Source: Gammaproteobacteria bacterium
GTDB lineage: Bacteria; Pseudomonadota; Gammaproteobacteria; Pseudomonadales; Azotimanducaceae
Direction of reading: 5' to 3'
DNA: 37,248 bases
NCBI GenBank assembly: GCA_002731575.1
Contig: PCCE01000004.1
Coordinates: 18,013 to 55,260, forward strand
In this document: positions 25,371-33,514 of the stretch, piece after piece
Layout: every line of letters starts with the position of its first letter
Position numbering within the stretch: the first letter of the stretch is position 1
The notes under the pieces: model-generated
What the model was told of the DNA's origin: nothing
Databases searched by the model: none
Seen by the model: only the letters and a program-made list of their open reading frames with translations
Made by a program: the position numbers and the translations under genes

Positions 25371-26176
25371 ACCTGACGTTTTTGTAACCCCGGCGAGTAC
25401 ATGCTGATGAGACGCTGGTCCTGCTGCCAGTTTGCCGTGGCAGTGCTAGGCACACTGGCGAGCAACGCCTGAACCCCATCATCTACGGCTCTGAGCTCCG
25501 CCAGCGCAGACTCGTCCGCTGGTGGTGTTTGCACCAATAGCCCGAGTCTGGTTATTAGCTCCTGACAATCTGCCGCAGATGATGCGTGCTTGCCTACCCA
25601 CGCACAGAACGCCATATATATGTAAAGCGTCTCGCGGATACCAAAGTACCCTACCTGCTGTGCATCAAGCGGATTCGGCACTGGGGTATTTTCAAGCTGG
25701 GCGACACCCTGACTCATCTCCGGCAAAAAACCGCCGTATTTATTCGTTAGGGTGAGGCCCGCAGTCTCGCGGGCAATACAGTAGTAGGCGGCTTGTGGGC
25801 CACGGTCGGACTTGATGACCAAATGCGCAAGGGTAGCGCTACAGGCAACCCAAGTTTTGTATCCGCTTACCTGTACGGTGCCGTAGGTTTCCACAGCGGT
25901 GACACCGGGCAAGGGCGGTTGTCCTTTGCGATCTTCTGATACTGCAAACGCCGCCAAGCCGTGAGTCGGCAGCTCACTGAAGGTATGCCGCAACGCAGAT
26001 TGATAGCCGGCGAGAAATACCCACGCCATGCGGTCAGCCAGAAGCCCGCCCCTTACCGCTTGTTCCGCCAGCGTAGGCAGGTGTGCTAGCTGATCTGACC
26101 ACAGCGCGCTAAAGGTTTGTTCGTCGGCCACCTGCGTAGCCCGATGCTCTGCCAGTGCTGCGGCATAACCCAACAT
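25367..26176 (-). CDS. Short acyl-CoA-dehydrogenase-like protein, probably non-classical
   Basis: 269 residues, about two thirds of a normal acyl-CoA dehydrogenase. The middle beta-domain is recognisable: GTVQVSGYKTWVACSATLAHLVIK and GGFLPEMSQGVAQLENTPVP. The N-terminal helical part is abbreviated, the FAD signature with GAGSD is absent, and no catalytic glutamate or C-terminal GGTNE element is seen. The end WQQDQRLISMYSPGLQKR is distinctive. Its ATG overlaps the TAA of the upstream TauD gene (TAATG), so the two proteins are translationally coupled and likely act together. It could be a degenerate dehydrogenase, a partner subunit or an acyl-binding protein. Family resemblance seen; activity unknown. 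Confidence 0.78.
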   Translation of the reverse strand: MLGYAAALAEHRATQVADEQTFSALWSDQLAHLPTLAEQAVRGGLLADRMAWVFLAGYQSALRHTFSELPTHGLAAFAVSEDRKGQPPLPGVTAVETYGTVQVSGYKTWVACSATLAHLVIKSDRGPQAAYYCIARETAGLTLTNKYGGFLPEMSQGVAQLENTPVPNPLDAQQVGYFGIRETLYIYMAFCAWVGKHASSAADCQELITRLGLLVQTPPADESALAELRAVDDGVQALLASVPSTATANWQQDQRLISMYSPGLQKRQV

Positions 26177-26961
26177 TAGCGCGGCGCTCCGCCGCGCACC
26201 TGCAGACGATGAATCAGCCGCTGGTTATCGCCATGATCGTGAACCGCATAGTGCAGCAAGCAGCGGTTGTCCCACATCACAAGATCCCCCGCCTGCCACT
26301 GATGCCGTGCCTGATACTCCGGGCGCACGCAGTGCTCGTAAAGATAGTCCAGTAACACCTTACTCTCCTGTCGAGACCAATTTTTAAACTCTCGGGTGAA
26401 GGCTTGGCATACATATAGCGCCCGCGCTCCGGTCTCGTCGTGGGTGCGCACTACCGGGTGCTCGGCTTCCGACGCCTGATCCGGATCTTGCCCATAAAGT
26501 CGGGCCAGATCCTTGGCCGAGTGTTTGGCCGTAAGTGAATCAACCAAGGCCTTCATCCCGTCGCTAAGCTCCTCATAGGCATGAATCTGATTGGCAAAGG
26601 CGGTCTCGCCGCCTAGCGCTGGGGCTTGCAGGGCATACAACATGGTGAGCTTGGGTGGATTCGGGTCGTAGGTCATATCCGAATGCCAATGTTGATTTAC
26701 ATCGCGTTTTTTACCCTTATTGCGCAGCTCGATGATGTTGGGCTGGCCCGGCAGACTGCCGTAAGGAAAGGGCACAAGTTCGCCCCAATGTTGGGCAAAG
26801 GTCACCTGCTCATCCGGAGTCAACTGCTGCTTGGGAAAAACCAAAACATGATGCTGACAGAACAGCATATTCAACTCGGCCACATCCGCTGCATCCACAT
26901 TACGGACATCTATGTCTTCGACAATCGCACCCAAGGGGGCAGACATTTGTCTTACTCGCAT
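26176..26961 (-). CDS. TauD/TfdA family Fe(II)/2-oxoglutarate dioxygenase
   Basis: 261 residues, ATG 26961 behind GAGGG. Iron ligands His93 and Asp95 (QHWHSDMTYDP) and His237 (CLLHYAVHDH), then the 2-oxoglutarate arginine in NQRLIHR. PLGAIVEDIDVRN and HHVLVFPKQQLTPDEQ are the conserved N-terminal strands. It is a different lineage from the enzyme at 20809 (HSD rather than HTD, and a distinct middle). The next gene begins on its own stop codon (TAATG), pairing it with a short acyl-CoA-dehydrogenase-like protein, an arrangement suggesting hydroxylation of an acid or acyl-CoA. Upstream is a divergent spacer of 161 bases to the MaoC-like gene. Confidence 0.94.
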   Translation of the reverse strand: MRVRQMSAPLGAIVEDIDVRNVDAADVAELNMLFCQHHVLVFPKQQLTPDEQVTFAQHWGELVPFPYGSLPGQPNIIELRNKGKKRDVNQHWHSDMTYDPNPPKLTMLYALQAPALGGETAFANQIHAYEELSDGMKALVDSLTAKHSAKDLARLYGQDPDQASEAEHPVVRTHDETGARALYVCQAFTREFKNWSRQESKVLLDYLYEHCVRPEYQARHQWQAGDLVMWDNRCLLHYAVHDHGDNQRLIHRLQVRGGAPR

Positions 26962-27122
26962 CGCTTACCCTCGCAAATCTAAGCGCTTTACTTAACCACA
27001 ACACGGCGCAATTTGCCCTGTTAAAGAAGGCCCACACTTGCCTGTGTCAGTGACATACATCGCTGCGCCAGAACCCTAAACATCCGGGTAGACTACTCGA
27101 ACATTTGTTCTTGGAGGTGAAC

Positions 27123-27992
27123 ATGCCGTTACGCACCAGCACCCAAGGTGTACAGACCGAAATGGTGGAACACACCGTCGACGCCCGTTGGCTGATGGCC
27201 TATGCGGCCAGCTTGAACGATCTAAACCCACGTTTTATGGACACCACCGGGTCCATTGTGGCTCACCCGGTTTTCCCAGTTTGCCTAGAATGGCCCGCTA
27301 TTTTGGCGACTCGGGAGGCGACGCGTCGCGCTGGCATGAGCGATGCCGAAAGCGCCAAGGGCGTGCACGCCACCCACGACCTACACATTTACCGGCCTAT
27401 TGAACCTGATGAACGTTTGCGCACACAGGCCACCATCATTGACGTGCAGGGTATTCGTCCAGGCGCGGCCTGTATTATGCGGATGGATACTTGGGATGAA
27501 CAAAACGAGCTGGTTTGCCAAACCTACCAGACCAGTATTTACCGTGGCGTCGCGGTTGAGGCTGATGTGCAACAAGGTAGTTGCATCTCTGAGCCTGCTC
27601 CCGCGATACCCGAACAAACCCAAAACTTAGCGGTTGATAAGACCCTGACTCTGCCTGTTCCGGGCCACCTAGCCCACACCTATACCGAGTGCGCACACAT
27701 CTATAACCCGATACATACCGACAGGCAGGTCGCCTTAGCTGCGGGTTTGCCGGATATTATTCTGCATGGTACTGCGACCCTTGCGCTTGCCGTTAGTGCG
27801 GTGGTGAACGAATATCTTGGCGGTGACGCCGCCCGCGTCACCCGACTCGGTGGCCGGTTCGCGGCCATGGTCTTAATGCCAAGCCAAATCGAACTGCGCG
27901 TCAGCAACCCAGTGAATGAGTGCATCGGCTATCGGGTATTGAACGCCGAGGGTCAAGAGGCGATCAGTCAGGGCTTTGTGGTGTATCAGTAG
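27123..27992 (+). CDS. Double-hotdog MaoC-like protein (hydratase 2 variant)
   Basis: ATG 27123 follows TTGGAGGTGAAC; 289 residues. Two hotdog repeats are visible: MAYAASLNDLNPRFMD in the first and CAHIYNPIHTDRQVALAAGL then LHGTATLALAVSAVV in the second. In ordinary R-specific enoyl-CoA hydratases the second motif has an aspartate three residues before the Pro (D-x-N-P-I-H); here that position is isoleucine. A D-x-N-P survives in the first repeat, without its histidine. The protein may be an altered hydratase, a thioesterase, or an acyl-CoA binding protein. It is in a catabolic context with SDR and TauD genes. Confidence 0.85.
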   Translation: MPLRTSTQGVQTEMVEHTVDARWLMAYAASLNDLNPRFMDTTGSIVAHPVFPVCLEWPAILATREATRRAGMSDAESAKGVHATHDLHIYRPIEPDERLRTQATIIDVQGIRPGAACIMRMDTWDEQNELVCQTYQTSIYRGVAVEADVQQGSCISEPAPAIPEQTQNLAVDKTLTLPVPGHLAHTYTECAHIYNPIHTDRQVALAAGLPDIILHGTATLALAVSAVVNEYLGGDAARVTRLGGRFAAMVLMPSQIELRVSNPVNECIGYRVLNAEGQEAISQGFVVYQ

Positions 27993-28003
27993 CCCTGACT
28001 GAT
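27963..28003. terminator. Perfect 13-base-pair hairpin across the MaoC-like stop codon
   Basis: ATCAGTCAGGGCT (27963-27975) and AGCCCTGACTGAT (27991-28003) are exact reverse complements with a 15-base loop. The right arm begins inside the stop codon TAG. No T-run follows on either strand. It lies between convergent genes, so it may block RNA exonuclease decay or end transcription in both directions. Confidence 0.5.
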
Positions 28004-28040
28004 GAATTGCTCGAGAGTGCCACGAGTTATTCAAGTTCGC

Positions 28041-29387
28041 CTAGGCAACCGAATCCAAGTCTTTAACGTGATTTTCCTTCAGCGCGTTAATCGACAACCA
28101 AGTCAGCACATTGGCCAGCGCGATATAGCCTGCAATCCACATAGAACTACCAAATGCCAGAAGCAGACTGGTAGCAATTATTGGTGCAAACCCGCCGCCC
28201 AGAATGGCACCTAGCTGATAGCCGAGCGACGCCCCAGAATATCTGACCTCTGTACTGAATAGCTCCGCCAACAGCGCCGCCTGGGGGCCGTACATCATCG
28301 ACAGACAGATATGACTTATGGCGAGACCTGCGGTAATCAGCCACCAGTTGCCGGTATCAATCATGGCGAACATGACAAAGCCCCATAGCCCGGTAAGAAT
28401 GGCCCCTAGCTTGTAGATGCCCCGGCGACCATGACGGTCGGACCAAGCGCCAAAAATAAAATTCGCGGGGACCGAAAACATGGTGCTAATCAGTACCGCA
28501 GTGAGCATATCGGAACGGGCGATATTCAATCCTTCGGGGTCAGTGCCGTAGCTAATAATCCAAGCGACACAGACATAGAAGGTAACCTGAACACCAAGGA
28601 AGGCACCTGCTGCTAAGGAAATTTCACGTGGGTAAGTTTTCAGAGCCTTTAGTACTGGAGAACGCGGCTTCGCTTCGGCAGGTTGGGAGGCGGCTGCAAG
28701 TTCTTTAAAGGCCTCGGTATCTTCGAGCTTGAGCTGCACGTAAAGACTCAGGCAAATAAGTAAGACACTGGAAATAAACGGTCCCCGCCAGCCCCAATCC
28801 ATAAAGGCCTCGTCAGACAGACTGCCGCTCACCGCGAGAAAGGCCAAATTCGCCAGTACTAAGCCAGCAGGGGCCCCCGCTTGGGCAAAAGCACCATAAA
28901 AGCCCCGTTGGTTCGCCGGGGCATTTTCCGTCACCAGCAGCATGGCACCACCCCACTGGCCACCTACCGCAAGGCCCTGCACGAAGCGCAGAAAGATCAG
29001 CAGCAAGGGTGCCAAGGGGCCGATTTGGGCATAACCCGGCAGCAAGCCGATGAGCGTGGTCGCCACACCCATCATCATCAGCGCGGTCACCAAGGCAGCC
29101 TTGCGGCCAACACGATCACCAAAGTGACCGAACAGCACCCCGCCAATGGGTCGCGCAAGGAAACCCACAGCAAATGTGCTGAAAGAGGCAATTAAACTGA
29201 CATAGCGCGGCATGTCTTCGGCAAAGAACAAAGTTGGAAATATCAACGCCGCAGCGGTGCCATAAATAAAGAAGTCGTACCACTCGATACTAGTGCCACC
29301 TAGAGCCGTCATGGCGACCGTGCGCATGGAGCGAGCCGTTGGTTCACCAGCAGCAGACTCTGGTTGATTATTTTGCTGATCAGTCAT
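28041..29387 (-). CDS. MFS transporter, metabolite:H+ symporter (MHS) family
   Basis: 448 residues, ATG 29387 with AAGGA 10 bases upstream. About twelve membrane helices. GVLFGHFGDRVGRKAALVTA is the loop 2-3 MFS motif, and FVQGLAVGGQWGGAMLL followed by GFYGAFAQAGAPAG are MHS-family hallmarks (shikimate, citrate, proline/betaine carriers). The sequence ends with a soluble acidic C-terminus. It is an inner-membrane importer of an organic acid, presumably the substrate of part of this region. Divergent from the ModA gene across 212 bases in which I see nothing clear. Confidence 0.94.
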   Translation of the reverse strand: MTDQQNNQPESAAGEPTARSMRTVAMTALGGTSIEWYDFFIYGTAAALIFPTLFFAEDMPRYVSLIASFSTFAVGFLARPIGGVLFGHFGDRVGRKAALVTALMMMGVATTLIGLLPGYAQIGPLAPLLLIFLRFVQGLAVGGQWGGAMLLVTENAPANQRGFYGAFAQAGAPAGLVLANLAFLAVSGSLSDEAFMDWGWRGPFISSVLLICLSLYVQLKLEDTEAFKELAAASQPAEAKPRSPVLKALKTYPREISLAAGAFLGVQVTFYVCVAWIISYGTDPEGLNIARSDMLTAVLISTMFSVPANFIFGAWSDRHGRRGIYKLGAILTGLWGFVMFAMIDTGNWWLITAGLAISHICLSMMYGPQAALLAELFSTEVRYSGASLGYQLGAILGGGFAPIIATSLLLAFGSSMWIAGYIALANVLTWLSINALKENHVKDLDSVA

Positions 29388-29599
29388 TTTGCATCAATCC
29401 TTAGATCGTCTTAAATGAGGTCTCGCGACCGTCTATTGCCAGTGATACGCCCACAACGCGTATCTGACGCGGGCGCATTGCTTTCGCACACCTCGGGACG
29501 CAAAGGTAATTGAGCAAATGGATTCCCCTCCGCCTTGCTCTTCGGCCATGATACCCCATTGCTCGCAGATGACGAGCCAAACCGAGAACATCCACGACC

Positions 29600-30325
29600 A
29601 TGGTAAGACTGAAATTTTTGCTGGCGACACTGCTGGGGCTGCTGCTGCCTGTTGCCGCAGCAGACACGCCCATGCGAATTGCAGTGGCCAGCAATTTTTT
29701 TATGCCTCTAAAACAGGCTGTCGCCGACTATCGCCGACAAAATCCAGAGGCCGCAGAAATTACGCTTAGCGTCGGCTCCACCGGCAAACTGTTTGCACAG
29801 ATCCGTCAGGGCGCACCCTTTGATTTGTTTTTTGCTGCCGACGAAGCGCGCCCACTACGGCTGCACACTGAAGGTCTGAGCATTGGCGCCAATCAACCCT
29901 ATACCTTGGGTGAGTTGGTTCTGTGGCATCCACAAAACCTTAACGCCGTTAGCTTGCCAGAGCGCCTGCATGGCGTAAGGCGTGTCGCCATGCCAAACCC
30001 GGCGCTGGCACCTTACGGACTGGCAGCCGAGCAAACCCTCAAGTACTTGGGCTTGAGCCAAGAGCTGGCAGCCCAAGTGGTGAAGGCTGAAAACGTCGGC
30101 CAGAGCTACGCCATGGTCGCCAGCGGCAATGCAGGCGTAGGCTTCGTGGCACTATCCCAAGTGCAACAAAACGCAAATGCTACGGCAGCCTACACACCCA
30201 TACCTGCTAGCATGCACGACCCCATTGCACAGCACGTGGTGGCACTGAAAAACGGCAGGCTGCCGGGGCAAGCCGAGGACTTTCTCGCTTTTTTTCTCGA
30301 CAAGCGCCCACTCGAACAGCGCTGA
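29600..30325 (+). CDS. modA: Molybdate-type ABC transporter substrate-binding protein, orphan
   Basis: 241 residues, ATG 29600. Residues 1-20 are a signal peptide (LKFLLATLLGLLLPVAAA). The mature protein starts with the oxyanion-binding ASNFFMPLKQAV, followed by LSVGSTGKLFAQIRQGAPFDLFFAADEARP and GVGFVALSQVQ, all typical of ModA/WtpA-type proteins. It would be a periplasmic binding protein for molybdate or tungstate. No modB or modC is present in the window; the permease may be elsewhere, or the protein may bind another anion. It ends 33 bases before the convergent crotonase stop. Confidence 0.88.
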   Translation: MVRLKFLLATLLGLLLPVAAADTPMRIAVASNFFMPLKQAVADYRRQNPEAAEITLSVGSTGKLFAQIRQGAPFDLFFAADEARPLRLHTEGLSIGANQPYTLGELVLWHPQNLNAVSLPERLHGVRRVAMPNPALAPYGLAAEQTLKYLGLSQELAAQVVKAENVGQSYAMVASGNAGVGFVALSQVQQNANATAAYTPIPASMHDPIAQHVVALKNGRLPGQAEDFLAFFLDKRPLEQR

Positions 30326-30357
30326 CTGCGAAGACAGCACTGCGGGATTTGGCCTGT

Positions 30358-31185
30358 CTAGCGACCGTTGAAAACCGGCTCGCGCTTCTCAACAAAGGCC
30401 TTTGTAGCGTTGCGGTGATCTTCAGTTTGACCGCAGTGCACATGGTGGGTGGCCTCCAGATCAAGGCAGTCGTTTACATCACCCGAAGACATGGCCCGAG
30501 CAAAATTCTCTTTCATATAGCGAAAAGCGACCGCTGGCCCTGCGGCCAGTTGGTCGGCAATTTCCCGGGTCTTGGTCGCCAGTTCATCCGCTTCACAAAC
30601 CCAGTTGGTCAGGCCCAGATCTAGTGCCTGTTCCGCGCTCAAACGCTCTGAAAGAAAATACAGCTGACGCGCTTTGGCCGTGCCGATGAGTTGGGACATA
30701 AAGAAGGTGCCGCCGTAATCGCCGGAAAAACCCACTCGCGCAAACGCGGTAGTCATAATGGCGTTACTGGCCATCACTCGCATGTCACAAGCCAAGGCCA
30801 GGGACAAACCTGCCCCTGCAGCCGCCCCGGGTAGTGCTGCAATCGTTGGCTTTGGCATGTTGTAAAGCCGCCCGGCGGTAGCGCGTTGATTGACCCGTTG
30901 CCGGTGAATGGCGGCATCAATTGTGTTGTTGCCTACCGTGCCATCGCCGCTAGCTGCCATGCCTTTAACGTCACCACCCGCACAAAAGCCCTTGCCTGCG
31001 CCGGTAAGCACGACACAGCGTACATCAGTGTTAAGCTCGGCTTCTGCCAACTGGGTGCTCAAGGCCGCGGTCATGTCGCCGCTCATCGCGTTGCGCGCCT
31101 CGGGTCGATTCAAAGTCAACGTGAGTACGCCGTCCTGCAAATCGGCCAGTAAGTCTTGGGTTCCGGTATCGATATTCGTATCCAT
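30358..31185 (-). CDS. Enoyl-CoA hydratase/isomerase family protein
   Basis: 275 residues, ATG 31185 directly behind TAGGAGGAGAGCACA. Oxyanion loop GAGKGFCAGGDVKGMA, second loop GAAAGAGLSLALACDMR. The catalytic region reads FARVGFSGDYGGTFF, with aspartate where hydratases carry their second glutamate, a common isomerase or hydrolase-like variant. It ends EKREPVFNGR. It acts on an enoyl-CoA of unknown structure. A TATAGG hexamer sits just before the ribosome site but is too close to be a convincing promoter. Confidence 0.93.
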   Translation of the reverse strand: MDTNIDTGTQDLLADLQDGVLTLTLNRPEARNAMSGDMTAALSTQLAEAELNTDVRCVVLTGAGKGFCAGGDVKGMAASGDGTVGNNTIDAAIHRQRVNQRATAGRLYNMPKPTIAALPGAAAGAGLSLALACDMRVMASNAIMTTAFARVGFSGDYGGTFFMSQLIGTAKARQLYFLSERLSAEQALDLGLTNWVCEADELATKTREIADQLAAGPAVAFRYMKENFARAMSSGDVNDCLDLEATHHVHCGQTEDHRNATKAFVEKREPVFNGR

Positions 31186-31331
31186 TGTGCTCTCCTCCTA
31201 TAGGTTACTCAGAGAGCTTACCAATACACGGAAAAATGCAAAGGCCACTAAACCGATCCAGCAACAGCCCTTTACCGCGAATAAAACTTGGGTAAAACTC
31301 CCGCTACCAATCCTGCCCAGAAAGAGCCGCT

Positions 31332-31721
31332 ATGCAGTCGTTGACCCTTACCATGACCTTGCACTTACTGACGGTAGCCCCTGCCGCAATGCTGTGAACT
31401 TTCCTAATGTCTCGCGGCAAAGGCACTCCCAGCCACCGCCTGCTTAGAAGGATTTATATGGCCCTAATGCTTACAACAGCAGTCATTAGTCTGTTTATAC
31501 CCGCCGCGGTTGGGCCACAGTTTATTGCCCATCTTGGTGCCATCCACCTGCTGTCGTTAGTCGTCATTTACTGCGTGCCCAGCGCCTATTTCGCCGCGCG
31601 AGCGCACAACATCAGGGCTCATAAGGCCGCGATGATGGGCGTCTATTTTGGGGGAATTTTAGTTGCTGGGGCCTTCACCCTAGCGCCGGGGCGATTCCTC
31701 AATGAGTTGTTGTTTAGCTGA
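31332..31721 (+). pseudogene. DUF2306-like membrane protein with an in-frame TGA
   Basis: From ATG 31332 the frame reads MQSLTLTMTLHLLTVAPAAML, then TGA at 31395-31397, then continues in the same frame with TFLMSRGKGTPSHRLLRRIY and on to 31721. Together this is a complete 130-codon DUF2306-type protein: a first helix, the KGTPxHRLL loop, helices at ALMLTTAVISLFIPA and IHLLSLVVIYCVPSAYF, then NIRAHKAAMMGVYFGG and FTLAPGR. The family would normally have glycine in the stop's place (TGA from GGA by one change). Either the gene is freshly broken, or a restart at 31407 (104 residues) or 31458 (87 residues) yields a shortened protein. Sequencing error or stop read-through are alternatives. DUF2306 function is unknown. 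Confidence 0.8.
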
Positions 31722-31747
31722 CCAAGGCTAGAGACTGGGCTTATACT
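31718..31747 (+). promoter_or_regulatory. Possible sigma70 promoter before the dienoyl-CoA isomerase gene
   Basis: CTGACC (31718-31723) and TATACT (31742-31747) are separated by 18 bases, matching the consensus at four and five positions. The ATG at 31783 is about 36 bases downstream. Confidence 0.35.
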
Positions 31748-31782
31748 CTTCGCCTTACTTTTATTTGCAGCGCGGGGAAGCG

Positions 31783-32646
31783 ATGAGCCAGCAACATTTT
31801 GAGACCTTTGACCTCACCATCGAAAACGACATTGCCCATATCTGTCTGAATCGTCCAGAAAAACGCAACAGTATGATTCCCTCATTCTGGGAGGACCTGC
31901 CAACGACGGTGCGCGATATCGACGACAACGCCAAGGCCCGGGTCATTGTTATATCTTCCAGCGGCCCGGTATTCACCGCCGGCATGGACCTGAACGCTTT
32001 CACACCTAAGGATCACAGCAGCGCAGACGAGGCCAAGCGCGAGCGCATTCGCCACGGCGCTGCGTTCTACGATACGGCACGCAAGACCCAAGAAGCCTTT
32101 AATGCATTGGAAGCTTGCCGAGTGCCGGTACTTGCCGCAATTCAAGGCGGGTGCGTTGGCGGTGGTTTGGATATGGTGACTGCCTGCGATATGCGCTACT
32201 GCACTCAAGATGCGTTTTTCACCATTTTCGAGGTCAACATTGGCATGACTGCGGATGTGGGCACCTTTCCTCGCTTGGTACAGCAAATGCCCGAAGGCCT
32301 GGTTCGTGAACTGGCCTATACCGGGCGACGCATGGCCGCTGACGAGGCACTTAGCACGGGCTTGGTCAATCGCGTTTTTGCCCGCCATGAAGAATTGCTT
32401 GCCGGCGTCATGGCAATTGCTGGAGAGATCGCAACCAAGGCGCCGCTGGCCGTGTACGGCTGCAAGCGTGTAATCAATTACTCCAAGGACCATTCAACGG
32501 CAGATACGCTGGACTACATTGCCATTTGGAACGCATCGTTTTTGCAAAGCCAAGAAATGCAGGAAGCCATGATGGCCAATGCCGAGAAGCGGCCTGCCGA
32601 CTTTGTTGCCCTGCCCACACGACAAGAAAGCTTCGGCTCAAACTAA
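31783..32646 (+). CDS. Delta(3,5)-delta(2,4)-dienoyl-CoA isomerase-like crotonase
   Basis: ATG 31783 follows GCGGGGAAGCG; 287 residues. Oxyanion loop SSGPVFTAGMDLNAF. Three acidic residues, Asp130 (GGGLDMV), Glu150 (FFTIFEVNIGM) and Asp158 (TADVGTFPRL), have the same spacing (20 and 8) as the catalytic Asp176, Glu196 and Asp204 of rat dienoyl-CoA isomerase. This strongly favours that activity over simple hydration, needed for substrates with odd-position double bonds. It is followed by a VOC protein 24 bases later in the same direction. Confidence 0.92.
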   Translation: MSQQHFETFDLTIENDIAHICLNRPEKRNSMIPSFWEDLPTTVRDIDDNAKARVIVISSSGPVFTAGMDLNAFTPKDHSSADEAKRERIRHGAAFYDTARKTQEAFNALEACRVPVLAAIQGGCVGGGLDMVTACDMRYCTQDAFFTIFEVNIGMTADVGTFPRLVQQMPEGLVRELAYTGRRMAADEALSTGLVNRVFARHEELLAGVMAIAGEIATKAPLAVYGCKRVINYSKDHSTADTLDYIAIWNASFLQSQEMQEAMMANAEKRPADFVALPTRQESFGSN

Positions 32647-32670
32647 GCCGCAAAGAGGGAGAGAGACCAA

Positions 32671-33450
32671 ATGACCATTCAGCTACGACAAATATGCCTT
32701 GTGGCCAAGGACATTGCACCGGTCGTCGACGATCTGTGCAGTATCCTAGGCGTGAACAGTTGTTACGTCGATCCCGGCGTGCAGAAATTTGGCCTGGAAA
32801 ATAATCTCATGGCGGTGGGCTGCAACTTCCTAGAAGTAGTCGCACCCATTCAAGAAAACACCGCCGGCGGCCGCTACCTAGAGCGCAGAAACGGCGATGG
32901 TGGCTATATGGTCATTACCCAAATTGACACCTTTGCCGAACACCAGCGGCTACGCCAAGGTGCCATAGATGCCGGTGTGCGCGTTGCCCACGAGCACTCT
33001 GGCGAACAGTGGACACTGACCCAATTGCATCCAGGCGACCTAAAGGCTGCCTTTTTGGAATTGGAATATGACAAACAAGAAGACTTTAACGGTCGTTGGT
33101 TCCCGGTGGGTGGCACCGGCTGGGAAGATAAGGTGAAACAAGATATCACCGTGGATTTTGCTGGCGTGGAGCTACAGGGCGATGACCCAGAGGCATTGGC
33201 CACCCTGTGGGGACGGTGCGCTGATTTACCCGTAACAGCCGATAGCGTTGGTCGACCGAGCATCGCGTTCAACAATGTAGTGCTCCGCTTCGTGCCCGTA
33301 ACCGACGGTCGTGGCCCCGGACTTGGCGGCCTAGACATTAAAGTAGCTGACCGTGAGCATGTGCTGCGTGAGGCCAAGGCACGCGATGCCTACGTTGACG
33401 ACAGTCAGGTGATGATATGCGGCACACGCTGGTACCTAAACGACGCCTAG
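32671..33450 (+). CDS. VOC-superfamily (glyoxalase-like) protein
   Basis: 259 residues, ATG 32671 with GGGAGAGAG upstream. The N-terminal half is a vicinal-oxygen-chelate module: LRQICLVAKDIAPVVDDLCS, LGVNSCYVDPGVQKFGLEN, GCNFLEVVAPI. The second half (about 145-259) is a second, more degenerate module with FAGVELQGDDPEALATLWG and IKVADREHVLREAKARDAY. Metal ligands are not certain, so it could be a glyoxalase, dioxygenase, epimerase or binding protein. The 24-base spacing from the dienoyl-CoA isomerase gene implies a shared message and an acyl-CoA context. Confidence 0.85.
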   Translation: MTIQLRQICLVAKDIAPVVDDLCSILGVNSCYVDPGVQKFGLENNLMAVGCNFLEVVAPIQENTAGGRYLERRNGDGGYMVITQIDTFAEHQRLRQGAIDAGVRVAHEHSGEQWTLTQLHPGDLKAAFLELEYDKQEDFNGRWFPVGGTGWEDKVKQDITVDFAGVELQGDDPEALATLWGRCADLPVTADSVGRPSIAFNNVVLRFVPVTDGRGPGLGGLDIKVADREHVLREAKARDAYVDDSQVMICGTRWYLNDA

Positions 33451-33514
33451 TCTGTCCGCGACCAATGCTGGCTGTCGGTTATCAAGCATCGACCAGCACG
33501 GGTGCAATCCGAAC

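Noticed and set aside
31882-32493. Open frame of 203 codons on the minus strand
   Set aside because: It is antisense to the dienoyl-CoA isomerase gene, whose catalytic triad is intact.
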